From the NCBI RefSeq assembly GCF_029892105.1, contig NZ_JARZAJ010000006.1, positions 62,001 through 126,000 of the forward strand: a stretch of DNA of 64,000 nt, read 5' to 3'. This document shows positions 1 to 10,413 of the stretch, in pieces; the stretch's first letter is position 1; the number at the start of each line of letters is the position of its first letter. The notes beneath the pieces are model-generated. The model was not told the DNA's origin. It saw only the letters and a list, made by a program, of their open reading frames with translations, and ran no database searches. A program made the position numbers and the translations under genes. The stretch is from Kitasatospora sp. GP82. Its GTDB lineage: Bacteria; Actinomycetota; Actinomycetes; Streptomycetales; Streptomycetaceae.

Positions 1-270
1 CTGCCGCCGAAGCCGGACAGCGCGACGGTGACCAAGCTGGTCGCGGCTCTGGACGCCATCGACCCGGACATCGTCTCCGGCCGGCCCGACCAGGCCGTGG
101 ACCGTGCGCGGAGCCAGTGCCAGGCGATCTACAACTTCCCCAAGGACAAGGCGAAGTTGATCGACCTGACCAACCAGCGCTTCACCTCGTCCAAGCACCC
201 CGACGGTTTCGGCGCCGAGAAGGCGGAGAAGATCCTCGCCGCCGTCCAGGCCGACGTGTGCCCCAGGTAG
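1..270 (+). CDS. C-terminal end of an unidentified protein (partial)
   Basis: The first 89 codons visible are the 3' end of a gene that starts before the window and stops at TAG 268-270. The frame is open from base 1. There is no membrane segment. Two cysteines (in RSQCQAIYNF and at the end in ADVCPR) could form a disulfide, which would suit an exported protein; small actinobacterial lipoproteins of the DUF732 type look like this, but I cannot assign the family. It converges on the hopanoid operon with only 9 bases between the two stop codons. Confidence 0.6.
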   Translation: MPPKPDSATVTKLVAALDAIDPDIVSGRPDQAVDRARSQCQAIYNFPKDKAKLIDLTNQRFTSSKHPDGFGAEKAEKILAAVQADVCPR

Positions 271-279
271 CCCCGGGCC

Positions 280-1671
280 CTAAGGACGACTGCCCACGGC
301 CTGCTTGACCAGGGTGCGGCCGAAGTCCCACATCAGCCCGCTGCCGCGGTGGGCGTCCTCCATCACCTCGGTGAAGGCGTCGACGAAGCGGTCCACCTCG
401 CGCTCGGTGATGATCAGCGGCGGGATCAGCTTGATGACCTCCAGGTGGTCGCCGGAGACCTGGGTGAGGATGCGGTGCCGTTGCAGCAGCGGTACCACCA
501 CCATCTGTGCGAACAGGCCCTTGCGCGCCGCCTGCAAAGCCGTCCAACCGGTGCGCAGTTTCAGCGACTTGGGGCGGCCGAACTCGATACCGATCATCAG
601 ACCGCGCCCGCGCACCTCGGCGAGCAGCTCGTACCGCTCCACCAGCGCCGCCAGCCGGGCGCGGAACAGCTCGCCGACCCGGTGGGCGTTCTCGACCACC
701 CGCTCCTCGCGCAGCACATGCAGGGTGGCCAGACCGGCCGCCATCGCCTGGGCGTTGGAGCCGAAGCTGGCGGAGTGGACGAGCACCCGGTCCATCGAGG
801 AGTACACCTTCTCGAAGATCCAGCCCTTGCCGAGAGTGGCTCCGATCGGCACATAGCCGCCGGAGAGCGCCTTGGCCGCGCAGACCAGGTCGGGCTGGAC
901 GCCCTCCTCGTGCTGGTAGGCGAAGAAGTCGCCGGTCCGCCCGATACCGGTCTGCACCTCGTCGCAGATCAGCAGGGCCCGGTGCTCGTGCAGCAGTTGC
1001 TGGACGGCGAGCAGCCGGCCAGGCGGGACCGCGTGCACGCCCTTGCCCTGGATCGGCTCGACGATCAGCGCCGCGACATCGCCCTTCTTCAACTCCTTTG
1101 CCAGCGCGCCGAGATCGCCGAGCGGGATGGCCGTGTCGGGCAGCAGCGGGCCGAAACCCCTACGGAAGCCGCCCTCGCCGTTGACCGAGAGCGAGCCGGC
1201 GGTCAGGCCGTGGAAGGCGTGGTCGCAGTAGAGGATGCGCGGCCGGCCGGTGGCGCAGCGCGCGAACTTGAGCGCGGTCTCGACCGCCTCCGTTCCGCTG
1301 TTGCCGAAGAACACCCGGTCCAACCCCGGTGTGTACGACAGCAGTTGTTCGGCCAGCAGACCCGGCAGCGGGGAGCAGTCGAAGCGGGTGAGGTCGGGCA
1401 GGCCGAGATCCATCACCTGGTGCACGGCCGCGCGGACCACGGGGTGGTGACGGCCGAGCGCGAAGATGCCGAACCCGGCCAGCATGTCGAGGTACTCGTT
1501 GCCTTCGGCGTCGTAGAAGTACGGGCCTTCGGCGCGCTCGTAGTACCGGTCGAAGCCGATGGCGTGCAGCATCCTGGGCAGCTGCGGATTGAGATATCTG
1601 GCGTTCAACTCGTAGCGCTCCGAGCCGCGTTCGGCGATCAGCGCCGCGAGGTCCAGGCGGTCAGCCGGCAT
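280..1671 (-). CDS. hpnO: PLP-dependent class III aminotransferase, hopanoid type (HpnO-like)
   Basis: The 463-residue protein is a class III (ornithine/acetylornithine-type) aminotransferase. It shows VEPIQGKG, then [11 protein letters not shown] around residue 240 and the PLP lysine in AAKALSGG near residue 268. Its place at the end of a hopanoid operon points to HpnO, which transaminates the hopanoid side chain to give aminobacteriohopanetriol; the substrate is inferred from context. The ATG lies inside the end of dxs (11-base overlap), so translation is probably coupled. It is the last gene of the operon. Confidence 0.85.
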   Translation of the reverse strand: MPADRLDLAALIAERGSERYELNARYLNPQLPRMLHAIGFDRYYERAEGPYFYDAEGNEYLDMLAGFGIFALGRHHPVVRAAVHQVMDLGLPDLTRFDCSPLPGLLAEQLLSYTPGLDRVFFGNSGTEAVETALKFARCATGRPRILYCDHAFHGLTAGSLSVNGEGGFRRGFGPLLPDTAIPLGDLGALAKELKKGDVAALIVEPIQGKGVHAVPPGRLLAVQQLLHEHRALLICDEVQTGIGRTGDFFAYQHEEGVQPDLVCAAKALSGGYVPIGATLGKGWIFEKVYSSMDRVLVHSASFGSNAQAMAAGLATLHVLREERVVENAHRVGELFRARLAALVERYELLAEVRGRGLMIGIEFGRPKSLKLRTGWTALQAARKGLFAQMVVVPLLQRHRILTQVSGDHLEVIKLIPPLIITEREVDRFVDAFTEVMEDAHRGSGLMWDFGRTLVKQAVGSRP

Positions 1672-3571
1672 TGGACTCGTTCACTCCTCGGGTCGGCAGC
1701 AGTTGCTTGGCGAAGACGGCGGTCTGTGCGGCCACCCCGGTGCCGCTGAGGCCGATCTCCTCCAGGATCTCGCCGCGCCCGGCGTGCGCCAGGAACTCCT
1801 GCGGGATGCCCAGATCACGCAGCGGGGTGTCCACTGCGGCGTCGCGCAGCGCCTGGGCGATCGCGGCACCGACGCCGCCGACCCGGCCGTTGTCCTCGAC
1901 GGTGACCACCAGCCGGTGCGCGGCGGCGAGTTCGACCAGGGCAGGGTCCACCGGCTTGACCCAGCGCGGGTCCACCACGGTGGCGGCGAAGCCCTCGGCG
2001 AGCAGCAGCGCGGCGGCGTCCAGGCAGGCGGGGGCCATCGCGCCGACGGCGACCAGCAGGATGTCGGGCGCGGGCCCGGTGCGCTCCAGCACGTCCACGC
2101 CACCGATCCGCTCCAGTGCGGGGACGGCCGGGCCGAGGTCGCCCTTGGGGAAGCGCAGCACGGTCGGTGCGTCGTCCACCGTGACGGCCTCGCGCAGTTG
2201 GGCGCGCAGCTGCTCGGCATCGCGCGGCGCGGCGAGCCGAAGGCCGGGGACGACCTGCAGGATCGACATGTCCCACATGCCGTTGTGCGAGGCCCCGTCG
2301 CTCCCGGTGACCCCGGCCCGGTCGAGGACGAAGGTGACGCCCAGCCGGTGCAGGGCGACGTCCATCAGCACCTGGTCGAAGGCCCGGTTGAGGAAGGTCG
2401 CGTAGACGGCGACCACCGGGTGCAGCCCACCGGTGGCGAGCCCGGCGGCGCTGGCCACCGCGTGCTGCTCGGCGATGCCGACGTCGAAGATCCGCTCGGG
2501 GTACGCCTTGGCGAACGGGGCCAGCCCGACCGGCTGGAGCATCGCCGCCGTGATCGCGACGAGATCGGGCCGCTCGGCACCGAGGGCGAGCAGCTCGGTG
2601 CCGAAGACGGAGGTCCAGGAGATCCCGGCCGAGGGCGAGACGGGCAGACAGGTGTACGGGTCGATGGGGTTGACGGCGTGGAAGCGGTCGGCCTCGTCCA
2701 GTTCGGCGGGCCGGTAGCCGCGCCCCTTGACGGTGAGGCAGTGCACGATCACCGGCCCGCCGAAGTGCCTGGCCTGCCGCAGCGCCTGCTCGACGGCGCC
2801 GAGGTCGTGCCCGTCGATGGGACCCAGGTACTTCAGGCCCAGGTCCTCGAACAGCCCCTGCGGCGCGAAGGCGTCCTTGAACCCCTTCTTCGCCCCGTGC
2901 AGGGCGTCGAAGATCGGCTGCCCGACCAGCGGCGTACGTTGCAGCGCCTCCTTGCCGAGTGCCAGAAAGCGCTCGTAGCCCCGGGTGGTGCGCAGCGTGG
3001 CGAGGTGGTGCGCAAGGCCGCCGATGGTGCGGGCGTAGGAGCGCTCGTTGTCGTTGACCACGATCACCAGGGGGCGGTCCTGGGCCTCGGCGATGTTGTT
3101 GAGGGCCTCCCAGGCGAGGCCGCCGGTGAGGGCGCCGTCGCCGATCACCGCGACGGTCCTGCGGTCGGTGCGGCCGAGCAGCTGGTCGGCCTTGGCGAGG
3201 CCGTCGGCGTAGCCGAGGGCGGTGGAGGCGTGCGAGTTCTCGATCAGGTCGTGCTCGGACTCGGCGCGCGAGGGGTAGCCGGAGAGGCCGTCCTTGGCGC
3301 GCAGCCGGGAGAAGTCCTGACGGCCGGTGAGCAGTTTGTGCACATAGGCCTGGTGGCCGGTGTCCCACAGGATGCGGTCGAAGGGCGAGTCGAAGACCCG
3401 GTGCAGCGCGATGGTGAGCTCGACCACGCCGAGGTTGGGTCCGAGGTGGCCGCCGGTCCTGGTGACGGCGTCGATCAGGAAGTCCCTGATCTCCTCGGCC
3501 AGCAGGGGAAGTTCGACGTTCTCCAGGGTTCTGAGATCGGCGGGCCCCTTGATAGTGGGCAGGAGTGGCAT
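1661..3571 (-). CDS. dxs: 1-deoxy-D-xylulose-5-phosphate synthase
   Basis: The 636-residue protein condenses pyruvate and glyceraldehyde-3-phosphate to DXP, the entry step of the MEP isoprenoid pathway; the length is normal for DXS. The thiamine-diphosphate region [16 protein letters not shown] lies near residue 145, and the C-terminal transketolase portion carries [15 protein letters not shown]. The ATG at 3571 is preceded by GAGGTGA. It follows hpnH by 48 bases. In S. coelicolor, as I recall, an ispG copy sits between these two genes; here it is absent. A dedicated DXS would raise precursor supply for hopanoids. Confidence 0.95.
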   Translation of the reverse strand: MPLLPTIKGPADLRTLENVELPLLAEEIRDFLIDAVTRTGGHLGPNLGVVELTIALHRVFDSPFDRILWDTGHQAYVHKLLTGRQDFSRLRAKDGLSGYPSRAESEHDLIENSHASTALGYADGLAKADQLLGRTDRRTVAVIGDGALTGGLAWEALNNIAEAQDRPLVIVVNDNERSYARTIGGLAHHLATLRTTRGYERFLALGKEALQRTPLVGQPIFDALHGAKKGFKDAFAPQGLFEDLGLKYLGPIDGHDLGAVEQALRQARHFGGPVIVHCLTVKGRGYRPAELDEADRFHAVNPIDPYTCLPVSPSAGISWTSVFGTELLALGAERPDLVAITAAMLQPVGLAPFAKAYPERIFDVGIAEQHAVASAAGLATGGLHPVVAVYATFLNRAFDQVLMDVALHRLGVTFVLDRAGVTGSDGASHNGMWDMSILQVVPGLRLAAPRDAEQLRAQLREAVTVDDAPTVLRFPKGDLGPAVPALERIGGVDVLERTGPAPDILLVAVGAMAPACLDAAALLLAEGFAATVVDPRWVKPVDPALVELAAAHRLVVTVEDNGRVGGVGAAIAQALRDAAVDTPLRDLGIPQEFLAHAGRGEILEEIGLSGTGVAAQTAVFAKQLLPTRGVNESNAG

Positions 3572-3619
3572 GGCTTCACCTCGCAGCTCGGTTCGAAGCG
3601 ATGACGGGCGGCCGTCGGC

Positions 3620-4639
3620 TCAGCGGGTGCCGCCGATGGTCTCGCGGGCGGCGCGCAGCGACTCCTTGAGCGAGCCCATGGTGGCCAGGACGGCGGTGGG
3701 TTCGTAGCCGCAGTGCGCCATGCAGTTGTCGCAGCGCGGGTCCTTGCCCCGGCCGTACTTGTCCCACTCGGTCTTCTCGATCAGCTCGCGGTACGTGGGG
3801 ACGTAGCCGTCCGCCATCAGGTAGCAGGGACGCTGCCAGCCGAAGAGCGAGTAGTTGGGGATGCCCCAGGCGGTGCACTCGAAGTCCACCCGCCCCTCCA
3901 GGAAGTCCAGGAAGAGCGGGCTGTGGTTGAGCCGCCAGCGCCGCCGGTTGCCGCCGGCGAAGGCTTTGCGGAACAGCTCCCTGGTCTGTTCCACGCCGAG
4001 GAAGTGCTCTTGGTCGGGGGCCTTCTCGTAGGCGTACGCCGGGGAGATCATCATCTCGTCGACGCGCAGCTCGTCGTTGAGGTAGTCGAGCACCTCGATC
4101 ACGGTCTGCGGGGTGTCGGTGTTGAAGAAGGTGCTGTTGGTGGTCACCCGGAAGCCGCGCCGCTTGGCCTCCTTGATCGCCTCCACCGCCTCGTCGAAGG
4201 TGCCCTCCTTGGCCACCGAGGCGTCGTGCCGCTCACGCAGGCCGTCGATGTGCACGGTGAAGGTGAAGTACGGCGAGGGCCTGAACCTGTCCAGCTTCTT
4301 GCGCAGCAGCAGCGCGTTGGTGCACAGGAAGACGTACTTGCGGCGGGCGACCAGCTGGCGGACGATCTCGTCGATCTGCGGGTGCATCAGCGGCTCGCCG
4401 CCCGCGATCGACACCATCGGCGCGCCGGACTCCAGCACCGCCCCGACCGCCTGCGCCACCGGCATCCGCTGCTTGAGCACCCCGGCCGGGTGCTGGATCT
4501 TCCCGCAGCCCTCACAGGCGAGGTTGCACGCGAACAGCGGCTCCAGTTCCACGATCAGCGGAAACTTCTCCCGGCGCTTCAGTTTCTGCTGCAGGAGGTA
4601 GGTGCTGACGCGAACGGACTGGCGCAGCGGCATGGCCAT
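3620..4639 (-). CDS. hpnH: Adenosyl-hopene transferase, radical SAM (HpnH)
   Basis: The 339-residue radical-SAM protein has the 4Fe-4S motif CNLACEGC (CxxxCxxC) near residue 37. A C-terminal cysteine cluster (RCDNCMAHC) may hold an auxiliary site. In the HpnH family the enzyme adds a 5'-deoxyadenosyl group to hopene, giving adenosylhopane, the first side-chain step. Two in-frame ATGs (4639 and 4633) are possible. A GGAGG inside the end of hpnG, only 2 bases upstream, serves the first, so the two genes are probably translationally linked. Confidence 0.93.
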   Translation of the reverse strand: MAMPLRQSVRVSTYLLQQKLKRREKFPLIVELEPLFACNLACEGCGKIQHPAGVLKQRMPVAQAVGAVLESGAPMVSIAGGEPLMHPQIDEIVRQLVARRKYVFLCTNALLLRKKLDRFRPSPYFTFTVHIDGLRERHDASVAKEGTFDEAVEAIKEAKRRGFRVTTNSTFFNTDTPQTVIEVLDYLNDELRVDEMMISPAYAYEKAPDQEHFLGVEQTRELFRKAFAGGNRRRWRLNHSPLFLDFLEGRVDFECTAWGIPNYSLFGWQRPCYLMADGYVPTYRELIEKTEWDKYGRGKDPRCDNCMAHCGYEPTAVLATMGSLKESLRAARETIGGTR

Positions 4640-4641
4640 GA

Positions 4642-5301
4642 CTAGCTCGCCTCCAAAGGGAGCGTCGAGGGCAGGGGTTCAAGGGCAGCAGCGGTCTGGC
4701 GGTGCCAGGCGGTGAGGGCCGGTACGACGGCCCGCAGGGTCCGCCAGGCGCGCAGCCCGGCCGGAAGGGTGCCGGGGCGGATCAGCTCGTGGTCGGGGGT
4801 GTCCACCACCACCCGCAGCACGGCGGCCGGCAGCCGGGGCCGAAGCTCGGCCCGGGCGGCGAGGACGGCGGCGGCCTCCATGTCGACGGCGAGGGCGCCC
4901 CGGGAGTTGAGCGCACGCCGCTCCGCTCCCCGCACGACATGGTCGGCGGTGTGGTGCAGGCCGGTGTGGGTGGTGAGGCCGCGGGCCTGAAGGGCTCGGG
5001 CGAGCTGTTTGGCGGAGTCCAGCGGGTGGTGGTTGCCGTCGGCGTCGCGCACGGCATCGGCGACGATCACATCGGTGGGCCGAGCGCCGGGTCCGACGGC
5101 GGCGCCGAACCCGGCCACGATCAGCGCACCGTACCCGTCCTGGCCGAGCAGTTCGCCGGCCACCCGTCTGGCCCGGCTGCGGCCGACCCCGGTCCTGGCC
5201 AGCACCGGAGGCCCGCCCACCGCCTCGCTCCAGTCACCGCCGCGCAGCGCCCACACCTCGGGGCCCAGCGCGCACACCACCAGCAGCGCCCCACCCGTCA
5301 T
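4642..5301 (-). CDS. hpnG: Adenosylhopane nucleosidase/phosphorylase-like protein (HpnG)
   Basis: The 219-residue protein belongs to the purine nucleoside phosphorylase/MTA-SAH nucleosidase superfamily. It shows GFGAAVGP in the first half and the nucleosidase signature AVDMEAAAVLA near residue 140. HpnG removes adenine from adenosylhopane to give (phospho)ribosylhopane. It precedes hpnH directly. A 246-base gap separates it from shc, unusually loose for this operon, and no convincing gene lies in that gap. Confidence 0.88.
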   Translation of the reverse strand: MTGGALLVVCALGPEVWALRGGDWSEAVGGPPVLARTGVGRSRARRVAGELLGQDGYGALIVAGFGAAVGPGARPTDVIVADAVRDADGNHHPLDSAKQLARALQARGLTTHTGLHHTADHVVRGAERRALNSRGALAVDMEAAAVLAARAELRPRLPAAVLRVVVDTPDHELIRPGTLPAGLRAWRTLRAVVPALTAWHRQTAAALEPLPSTLPLEAS

Positions 5302-5547
5302 CGCCCGTCCCCGGTCCGCGAGGTCCGCCGGGAGGCAGCGCGCCAGGGGTCCGAGGAACTGCGCGACCAGACACCCGGCTCACACAGCACCCCGCACCCC
5401 GCGAAAGTGCGCAACGAAGTCCGCCGGCCCGGCCCTGGCGCCGTATCCGCCCTCATCCAAGTCCTCCGATCCTCGGGCGGCCACGCCGATCCGGCCGTTT
5501 GGCCCGATCCTGCGGGGCATCGGCCGAGTCCGCCACCGGACTCGTCC

Positions 5548-7674
5548 TCATCGGTGTCCGCCCGGCACCGGGCTGCCGTGCAGATAGCGGCCGAGGGCCG
5601 TCACCGGGAAGACCAGGCGGTACAGGTGGTAGTTGATTGAGAAGTCCCACGGGAAACCGGTGCCGGTGAAGTGCGGCTCGTCCCAGGTGCCCTCCGGCAA
5701 CTGGGTGCCGACCAGCCACTGCACACCCCGCTCGACCGCCTGGCTGCGCGCCCCGTCCGGGCCCTGACCGGCCGCGAGCAGCGCCATCAGCGCCCATGCG
5801 GTCTGCGAGGCGGTGGACTCGCCGCGCCCGGCCCAGCGCTCCGGCTCCTCGTACGAGCGCATGTCCTCGCCCCAGCCGCCGTCCGCGTTCTGCCGGTCCT
5901 CCAGCCAGCGCACTGCGCGCCGGACCGCGGGGTGTCCGGGCCGCACTCCGGCCGCGATCAGGGCGGGGACGACCGAGCCCGTCCCGTAGATGTAGTTGGT
6001 GCCCCAGCGGCCGAACCAGGAGCCGTCGGCCTCCTGGTTGGCGAGCAGCCAGGCGATCCCGCGCCTGGTCCGCGGGTCGCCCGCCCGGCCGACCTCGGCG
6101 AGCATCTCCACCACATGCGCGGTGACGTCCGCCGAGGGCGGGTCCACCACCTCGCCGAAGTCGCAGAACGGCAGCTTGTTGGGCAGGGTGCTGGTGTTGT
6201 CCACGTCGAAGGCGGCCCAGGCGCCGTTCCTGGACTGCATCCCGAGGTTCCACTCGACGCCGCGCCGGACGGCACCCTCCAGCCGCGCCCGGTCGGGGAA
6301 GGCCACCCGGCACAGGGCCAGTACCACCTCCGCCGTGTCGTCGATGTCGGGGTAGTTGTCGTTGTGGAACTCGAACGCCCAGCCGCCGGGGGCGAGTCCG
6401 GGCCGTTTGACGGCCCAGTCGCCGCGCCGGGTGATCTCCTCGCCGAGCATCCACTCGACGGCCGAGAGCAGGGCCGGGTGGTCGGCGGGCAGACCCGCGT
6501 CGCGCAGTGCGATGGTGGCCAGACAGGTGTCCCAGACCGGGGACTGGCACGCCTCCATCCAGCGCCGCCCGTCCTCGGTGTGCACGGTGAAGCCCTCGAA
6601 GGAGGCCAGACCGGCCTTCATCACCGGGTGGTCGAGGTCGTAGCCGAGCAGCTGAAGGGCGATCAGCGAGTAGACGGCGGGCGGCTGGATACCGCCCCAG
6701 CAGCCGTCCGCCTCCTGCCGCTCGACGATCCAGCGCCCGGCCTGCGCCAGCGCCAGCCGGCGCAGCGGCCGTACGGCGTACCGGTGGTAGATGTGCAGCG
6801 CCCTGTCCAGGCGTTCGAACAGACCGTCCCAGCTGGTCGCCGGGGCGAGCGGCCGCTGCGGGTAGGGATTGACGGGATCGGTGTGCAGCTCGGTGAGCGG
6901 GAAGGGCGCGGGACGGACCGGGCGGTGCGCCGAGACCACGGTCAGCGGTACGATCGTCTGCCGGGCCCAGCAGCCGAAGGCGTAGATGTTCAGCGGCAGC
7001 CACTTGGGCGCGAAGATGAGTTCCGGCGGCAGTTCCGGCAGCCGCTCCCAGGGCCACCAGCCGAAGAGCGCGAGCCAGATCCGGGTGAAGACGCGGGCAG
7101 CAGCGATGCCGCCGTGGGCGCGGACGTACTGAGCCGCCGCCCGCATGTGCGGATCCTGCGGGTCGTCACCGGCGAGTTTCAGCGCGACGTACGCCTCGAC
7201 GGTGGCGGAGAGTTCGGGCGGGCCGCCGTGGAAGGTGGACCAGGTGCCGTCCGGCCGCTGCTGGGAGCGGATCCAGGCGGCCGTGCCGCGGGTCTGCTCC
7301 TCGGTTCTGATGCCGAGGAACTGACGCAGTAACAGATCCTCGGCATCCATGGTGACATTGGTCTCCAGATCGCCCTTCCACCAGCCTTCGGGGCTCTGGA
7401 GTGACAGCAGATGGGCCGCGGCCCTGGCGAGTGTCTCGGCCGGTGTGGCCTCGCCGGGGAGAGCACCGGGATGCTCGTCCGGCTGTCCGGGCGCCGCGGC
7501 GCCGCGCACCGGCTCGGCGTCCTCGTGCCGGACCGGGCCGAGCCCTCTGCCCGGGCGGGACGCCCCCGCGATCCGGCCGCTAGCCGGCCGTTCCGCTACC
7601 GGCGGCCGGTCGCCCACCGCGACCGGCTCGGAATCGTACTCGGGGTCGAGCCGGCCGTCCGCGGTTGCTGTCAC
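5548..7674 (-). CDS. shc: Squalene-hopene cyclase
   Basis: The 708-residue protein cyclises squalene to hopene/hopanol at the membrane. The catalytic DxDD-type motif appears as PDIDDTAEV. Repeated QW motifs are visible (QEADGCWGG, QEADGSWFG, QNADGGWGED), and the partly conserved DVDNTSTLPNKLPFCDFG follows the active-site region. About 60 low-complexity residues precede the first repeat, making it a little longer than most bacterial SHCs. The GTG start at 7674 is chosen because GAGGTGA lies 6 bases upstream. It follows the prenyl synthase gene by 6 bases. Confidence 0.96.
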   Translation of the reverse strand: MTATADGRLDPEYDSEPVAVGDRPPVAERPASGRIAGASRPGRGLGPVRHEDAEPVRGAAAPGQPDEHPGALPGEATPAETLARAAAHLLSLQSPEGWWKGDLETNVTMDAEDLLLRQFLGIRTEEQTRGTAAWIRSQQRPDGTWSTFHGGPPELSATVEAYVALKLAGDDPQDPHMRAAAQYVRAHGGIAAARVFTRIWLALFGWWPWERLPELPPELIFAPKWLPLNIYAFGCWARQTIVPLTVVSAHRPVRPAPFPLTELHTDPVNPYPQRPLAPATSWDGLFERLDRALHIYHRYAVRPLRRLALAQAGRWIVERQEADGCWGGIQPPAVYSLIALQLLGYDLDHPVMKAGLASFEGFTVHTEDGRRWMEACQSPVWDTCLATIALRDAGLPADHPALLSAVEWMLGEEITRRGDWAVKRPGLAPGGWAFEFHNDNYPDIDDTAEVVLALCRVAFPDRARLEGAVRRGVEWNLGMQSRNGAWAAFDVDNTSTLPNKLPFCDFGEVVDPPSADVTAHVVEMLAEVGRAGDPRTRRGIAWLLANQEADGSWFGRWGTNYIYGTGSVVPALIAAGVRPGHPAVRRAVRWLEDRQNADGGWGEDMRSYEEPERWAGRGESTASQTAWALMALLAAGQGPDGARSQAVERGVQWLVGTQLPEGTWDEPHFTGTGFPWDFSINYHLYRLVFPVTALGRYLHGSPVPGGHR

Positions 7675-7680
7675 TTGACG

Positions 7681-8853
7681 TCACCTCTCTCGTACCACCA
7701 CGAATTCGGCGAGTGCGACGAAGTGCTCGCGCACCTCGTCGGTCATCGGCACCTCGTCCAGTGCGGCGAGGGCAGTCGTGTGCTGGCGGCGGGCCTCCTC
7801 CTGGGTCCAGGCCCGGCCGCCCGCCTCCTCGATCAGCGCCGCGCGGGCGGCGAGCACCTGCTCGCTCTCCTCGCCGCGCCCGTGCGGGTCCGCCAGCTGC
7901 TGGGCGAGACGGCGCGAGGCACTGCCGCCCTCGGCCAGGGCGGCGGCCACCGGCAGCGACTTCTTGCGCTGCCGCAGATCGCCCCAGTGCGGCTTGCCGG
8001 TCACCTCGGTGGCGCCCCAGATGCCGAGCAGGTCGTCCACGGCCTGGAAGGCCAGACCCAGGTGGTGTCCGTAGCGCTGGAGCGCGTCGGAGGTACGGTC
8101 GTCGGCCCCGGCCAGCACCGCGCCGATCGCGGAGGCGGCGGCCAGCAGAGCACCGGTCTTGCCGGCCTCCATGTCCAGGCACTCCTCGACCGTCACCGTG
8201 TCGCGCGCCTCGAATGCGACGTCCTTGGCCTGGCCGTCGATCAGCTTGCGGGTGGCGGTGGTGATCAGACGGACGGCCCGCGCGGCGTCGGCCGCGCTCG
8301 CTCCGCCGGTGACGGCGGCGTCCAGCAGCACCTCGGTGCCCAGCGTGGCCAGCGCGTCGCCGACCAGGATCGCCTGGGCAGGTCCGAACACCGTCCATGC
8401 GGTGGCCCGGTGCCGCCGGGTCTCGTCACCGTCCATCAGATCATCATGGAGGAGGGAGAAGTTGTGTACCAGCTCGACCGAGACGCCACCCGGAACCCCG
8501 GCCTCGGCCGGTGCGCCGACCGCCTGCGCCGAGAGCAGCGCCAGCGCCGGGCGGACCGCCTTGCCGCCGTCCCCCGCCATCGGAGTGCCGTCCCGGTCGA
8601 TCCAGCCGAAGTGGTACGCGGCCACCGTGTCCATCGGCGCCGCCAGTCGGCCGACCGCGGCACGCAGCGGCGGGGTGCACAGGCTCCGGCCGCGCGCCAG
8701 CAGCTCAAGCACCGAAGTGGCCTCCTTGACCGATGCGGCCGATGCGGCAGAGCCGGCGCGAGCCTCCACGTACGTTCCCTCTCCATCCGGACGCCGGGCC
8801 GCGCTGGACGGCCGGCCTGGTGCGATGTCAGTAGTGCTGGGGCCCGCGGTCAT
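7681..8853 (-). CDS. Polyprenyl (probably farnesyl) diphosphate synthase
   Basis: This trans-prenyltransferase of about 390 residues has the first aspartate-rich motif in HDDLMDGDETRRHR. The second motif reads QAVDDLLGIWG, so the last Asp of a classical DDxxD is Gly. In this operon it most likely makes the farnesyl diphosphate that HpnD condenses. I place the start at ATG 8853: it overlaps the hpnE stop as ATGA and has GGGAGG 8-9 bases upstream. A GTG at 8862 would sit on that ribosome-binding site. Confidence 0.9.
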   Translation of the reverse strand: MTAGPSTTDIAPGRPSSAARRPDGEGTYVEARAGSAASAASVKEATSVLELLARGRSLCTPPLRAAVGRLAAPMDTVAAYHFGWIDRDGTPMAGDGGKAVRPALALLSAQAVGAPAEAGVPGGVSVELVHNFSLLHDDLMDGDETRRHRATAWTVFGPAQAILVGDALATLGTEVLLDAAVTGGASAADAARAVRLITTATRKLIDGQAKDVAFEARDTVTVEECLDMEAGKTGALLAAASAIGAVLAGADDRTSDALQRYGHHLGLAFQAVDDLLGIWGATEVTGKPHWGDLRQRKKSLPVAAALAEGGSASRRLAQQLADPHGRGEESEQVLAARAALIEEAGGRAWTQEEARRQHTTALAALDEVPMTDEVREHFVALAEFVVVRER

Positions 8854-10247
8854 CGGGGCCACCTCCCGTCGCCTCGATCGGCCGGGATCCGCCCGGCCCC
8901 GGCCAGCGCGGCGTCAGCTGCGGCGTGGCCGCTGCGCACCGCGCCCTCCATGGTCGCGGGCCAGCCGGTGGCGGTCCAGGAACCCGCCAGCAACACGCCC
9001 GGAATGTCGGTCCTGGCCTGCGGGCGCAGCCTCGCGGTGCCCGGCGCCGGGTCGAAGGTCGCGGTGCGTTCGCGGGTGACGAAGAAGTCCAGCACCTTCG
9101 CCTGCCGAGCGCCCGGGATCAGCCGCTCCAGCTCGGGCAGGTAGCGCGCCCGCAGTTCGGCCACCGGCAGGTCGATCTCCTCGCGCGCGTCGGACTGCGA
9201 GAGCGCCAGGTACTGCGCCCCCGGCACGGCCAGGCCCGAGTGTGCCGTTCGGTCGAAGACCCACTGCACGGGTGAGCCGAGCGCCGCGAAGAACGGGCGG
9301 CGCAGCAGCCGGCGGTCGTAGATCACATGCACATTGAGGATCGGCGCGGTGCCGAACTCGCCGAGCCGCTCCTGCCGGGGCACGGCGCCGGGCGGAAGCA
9401 GGGCGGCCGCGCTGTCCTGGGCGCCCGCCAGCACCACGGTGTCCGCGGTGAGCAGTTCGCCGCCCTCCAGCCGCACCGCGTGCTGTCCGGCGGGCTTGAG
9501 CTCAGCGGCACGGCTGCGCAGCAGTACCCGGACGCCCAGGCGCTCCAGCTCGGCCAGCGCGGCGTCGTGGTGGATCGCGCCGAGCGGGACGGCGGCCATA
9601 CCGATGTCGGAGGCTCCGGGGTCGGAGAGCAGACCGGTCTTGAAGACCATCGCGGCCAGTGCGAGCGAGGTCTGGTCGGCGGTGGCGTTCAGGGTGGCGA
9701 CACCGACCAGGTCCCAGAGGGCGGCCAGGGTCGCCGGGGTCTGGCCGTGGCTGCGCAGCCAGTCGCCGAAGGAGATCTCGTCGAGCGCCGGGTCGGCCAG
9801 GTCGAGGCCCTTGAGCGCGAGCGCCGCGCGGACCACCCGGAGCCGGTCGGCGGGCCCGAGGTGCGGGTATCCGGCCAGGCTGCGGGTGAGGTGCAGTGGT
9901 ACGGGCAGGGCGTCCCGGCGCAGCCGGCCGAAGGTGCGGCTGCCGTCGGCGCCGAGGCCGAGCACGGGGACGTCCAGGCGTGGCTGAAGATCCACCAGTC
10001 GGCCCGCGCCCAGCCGGTCGATCAGGCCGCGGTAGGCGGTGCAGCAGCGCAGGAAGACGTGCTGGCCGTTGTCCACGGTCAGTTCGCCCCGGTTGAAGGA
10101 GAAGGCGAGGCCGCCGAGCCTGGGACGGCCCTCCAGCAGGGTGACCTGCTGCCCGGCCTCGGCCAGCCGCAGCGCGGCGGTGATCCCGGCCAGGCCGCCG
10201 CCGACCACTACGGCGGTGCGGCGAGGGGAAGCCGGCCGTACCGTCAT
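8850..10247 (-). CDS. hpnE: Hydroxysqualene dehydroxylase (HpnE)
   Basis: This FAD-dependent amine-oxidase-like protein of 465 residues has the dinucleotide-binding GGGLAGITAALRLAEAG near its start and a second FAD contact near the C-terminus (LLAGSWTATGWPATMEGAV). HpnE reduces hydroxysqualene to squalene, the last step of the HpnCDE route. ATG 10247, 8 bases after GGGGG, is preferred to the upstream GTG 10256. It lies 166 bases after hpnD, the widest break in the squalene part of the operon, so an internal promoter is possible. Confidence 0.9.
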   Translation of the reverse strand: MTVRPASPRRTAVVVGGGLAGITAALRLAEAGQQVTLLEGRPRLGGLAFSFNRGELTVDNGQHVFLRCCTAYRGLIDRLGAGRLVDLQPRLDVPVLGLGADGSRTFGRLRRDALPVPLHLTRSLAGYPHLGPADRLRVVRAALALKGLDLADPALDEISFGDWLRSHGQTPATLAALWDLVGVATLNATADQTSLALAAMVFKTGLLSDPGASDIGMAAVPLGAIHHDAALAELERLGVRVLLRSRAAELKPAGQHAVRLEGGELLTADTVVLAGAQDSAAALLPPGAVPRQERLGEFGTAPILNVHVIYDRRLLRRPFFAALGSPVQWVFDRTAHSGLAVPGAQYLALSQSDAREEIDLPVAELRARYLPELERLIPGARQAKVLDFFVTRERTATFDPAPGTARLRPQARTDIPGVLLAGSWTATGWPATMEGAVRSGHAAADAALAGAGRIPADRGDGRWPR

Positions 10248-10413
10248 CTGCGCCACCCCCTGCCGTCGTTCCGCTGTCGACTCGTGGACACTCCGTGCCC
10301 GCTCATGGCCGCCGTGTACCCGTCAGGGGGAAGCGAGCATCTGTCCGCAGACGCCGACAGGACACCGGTCCGTGACGTTGCGCTGACACAGCGTGACATA
10401 ACTTCCGAGAGAA

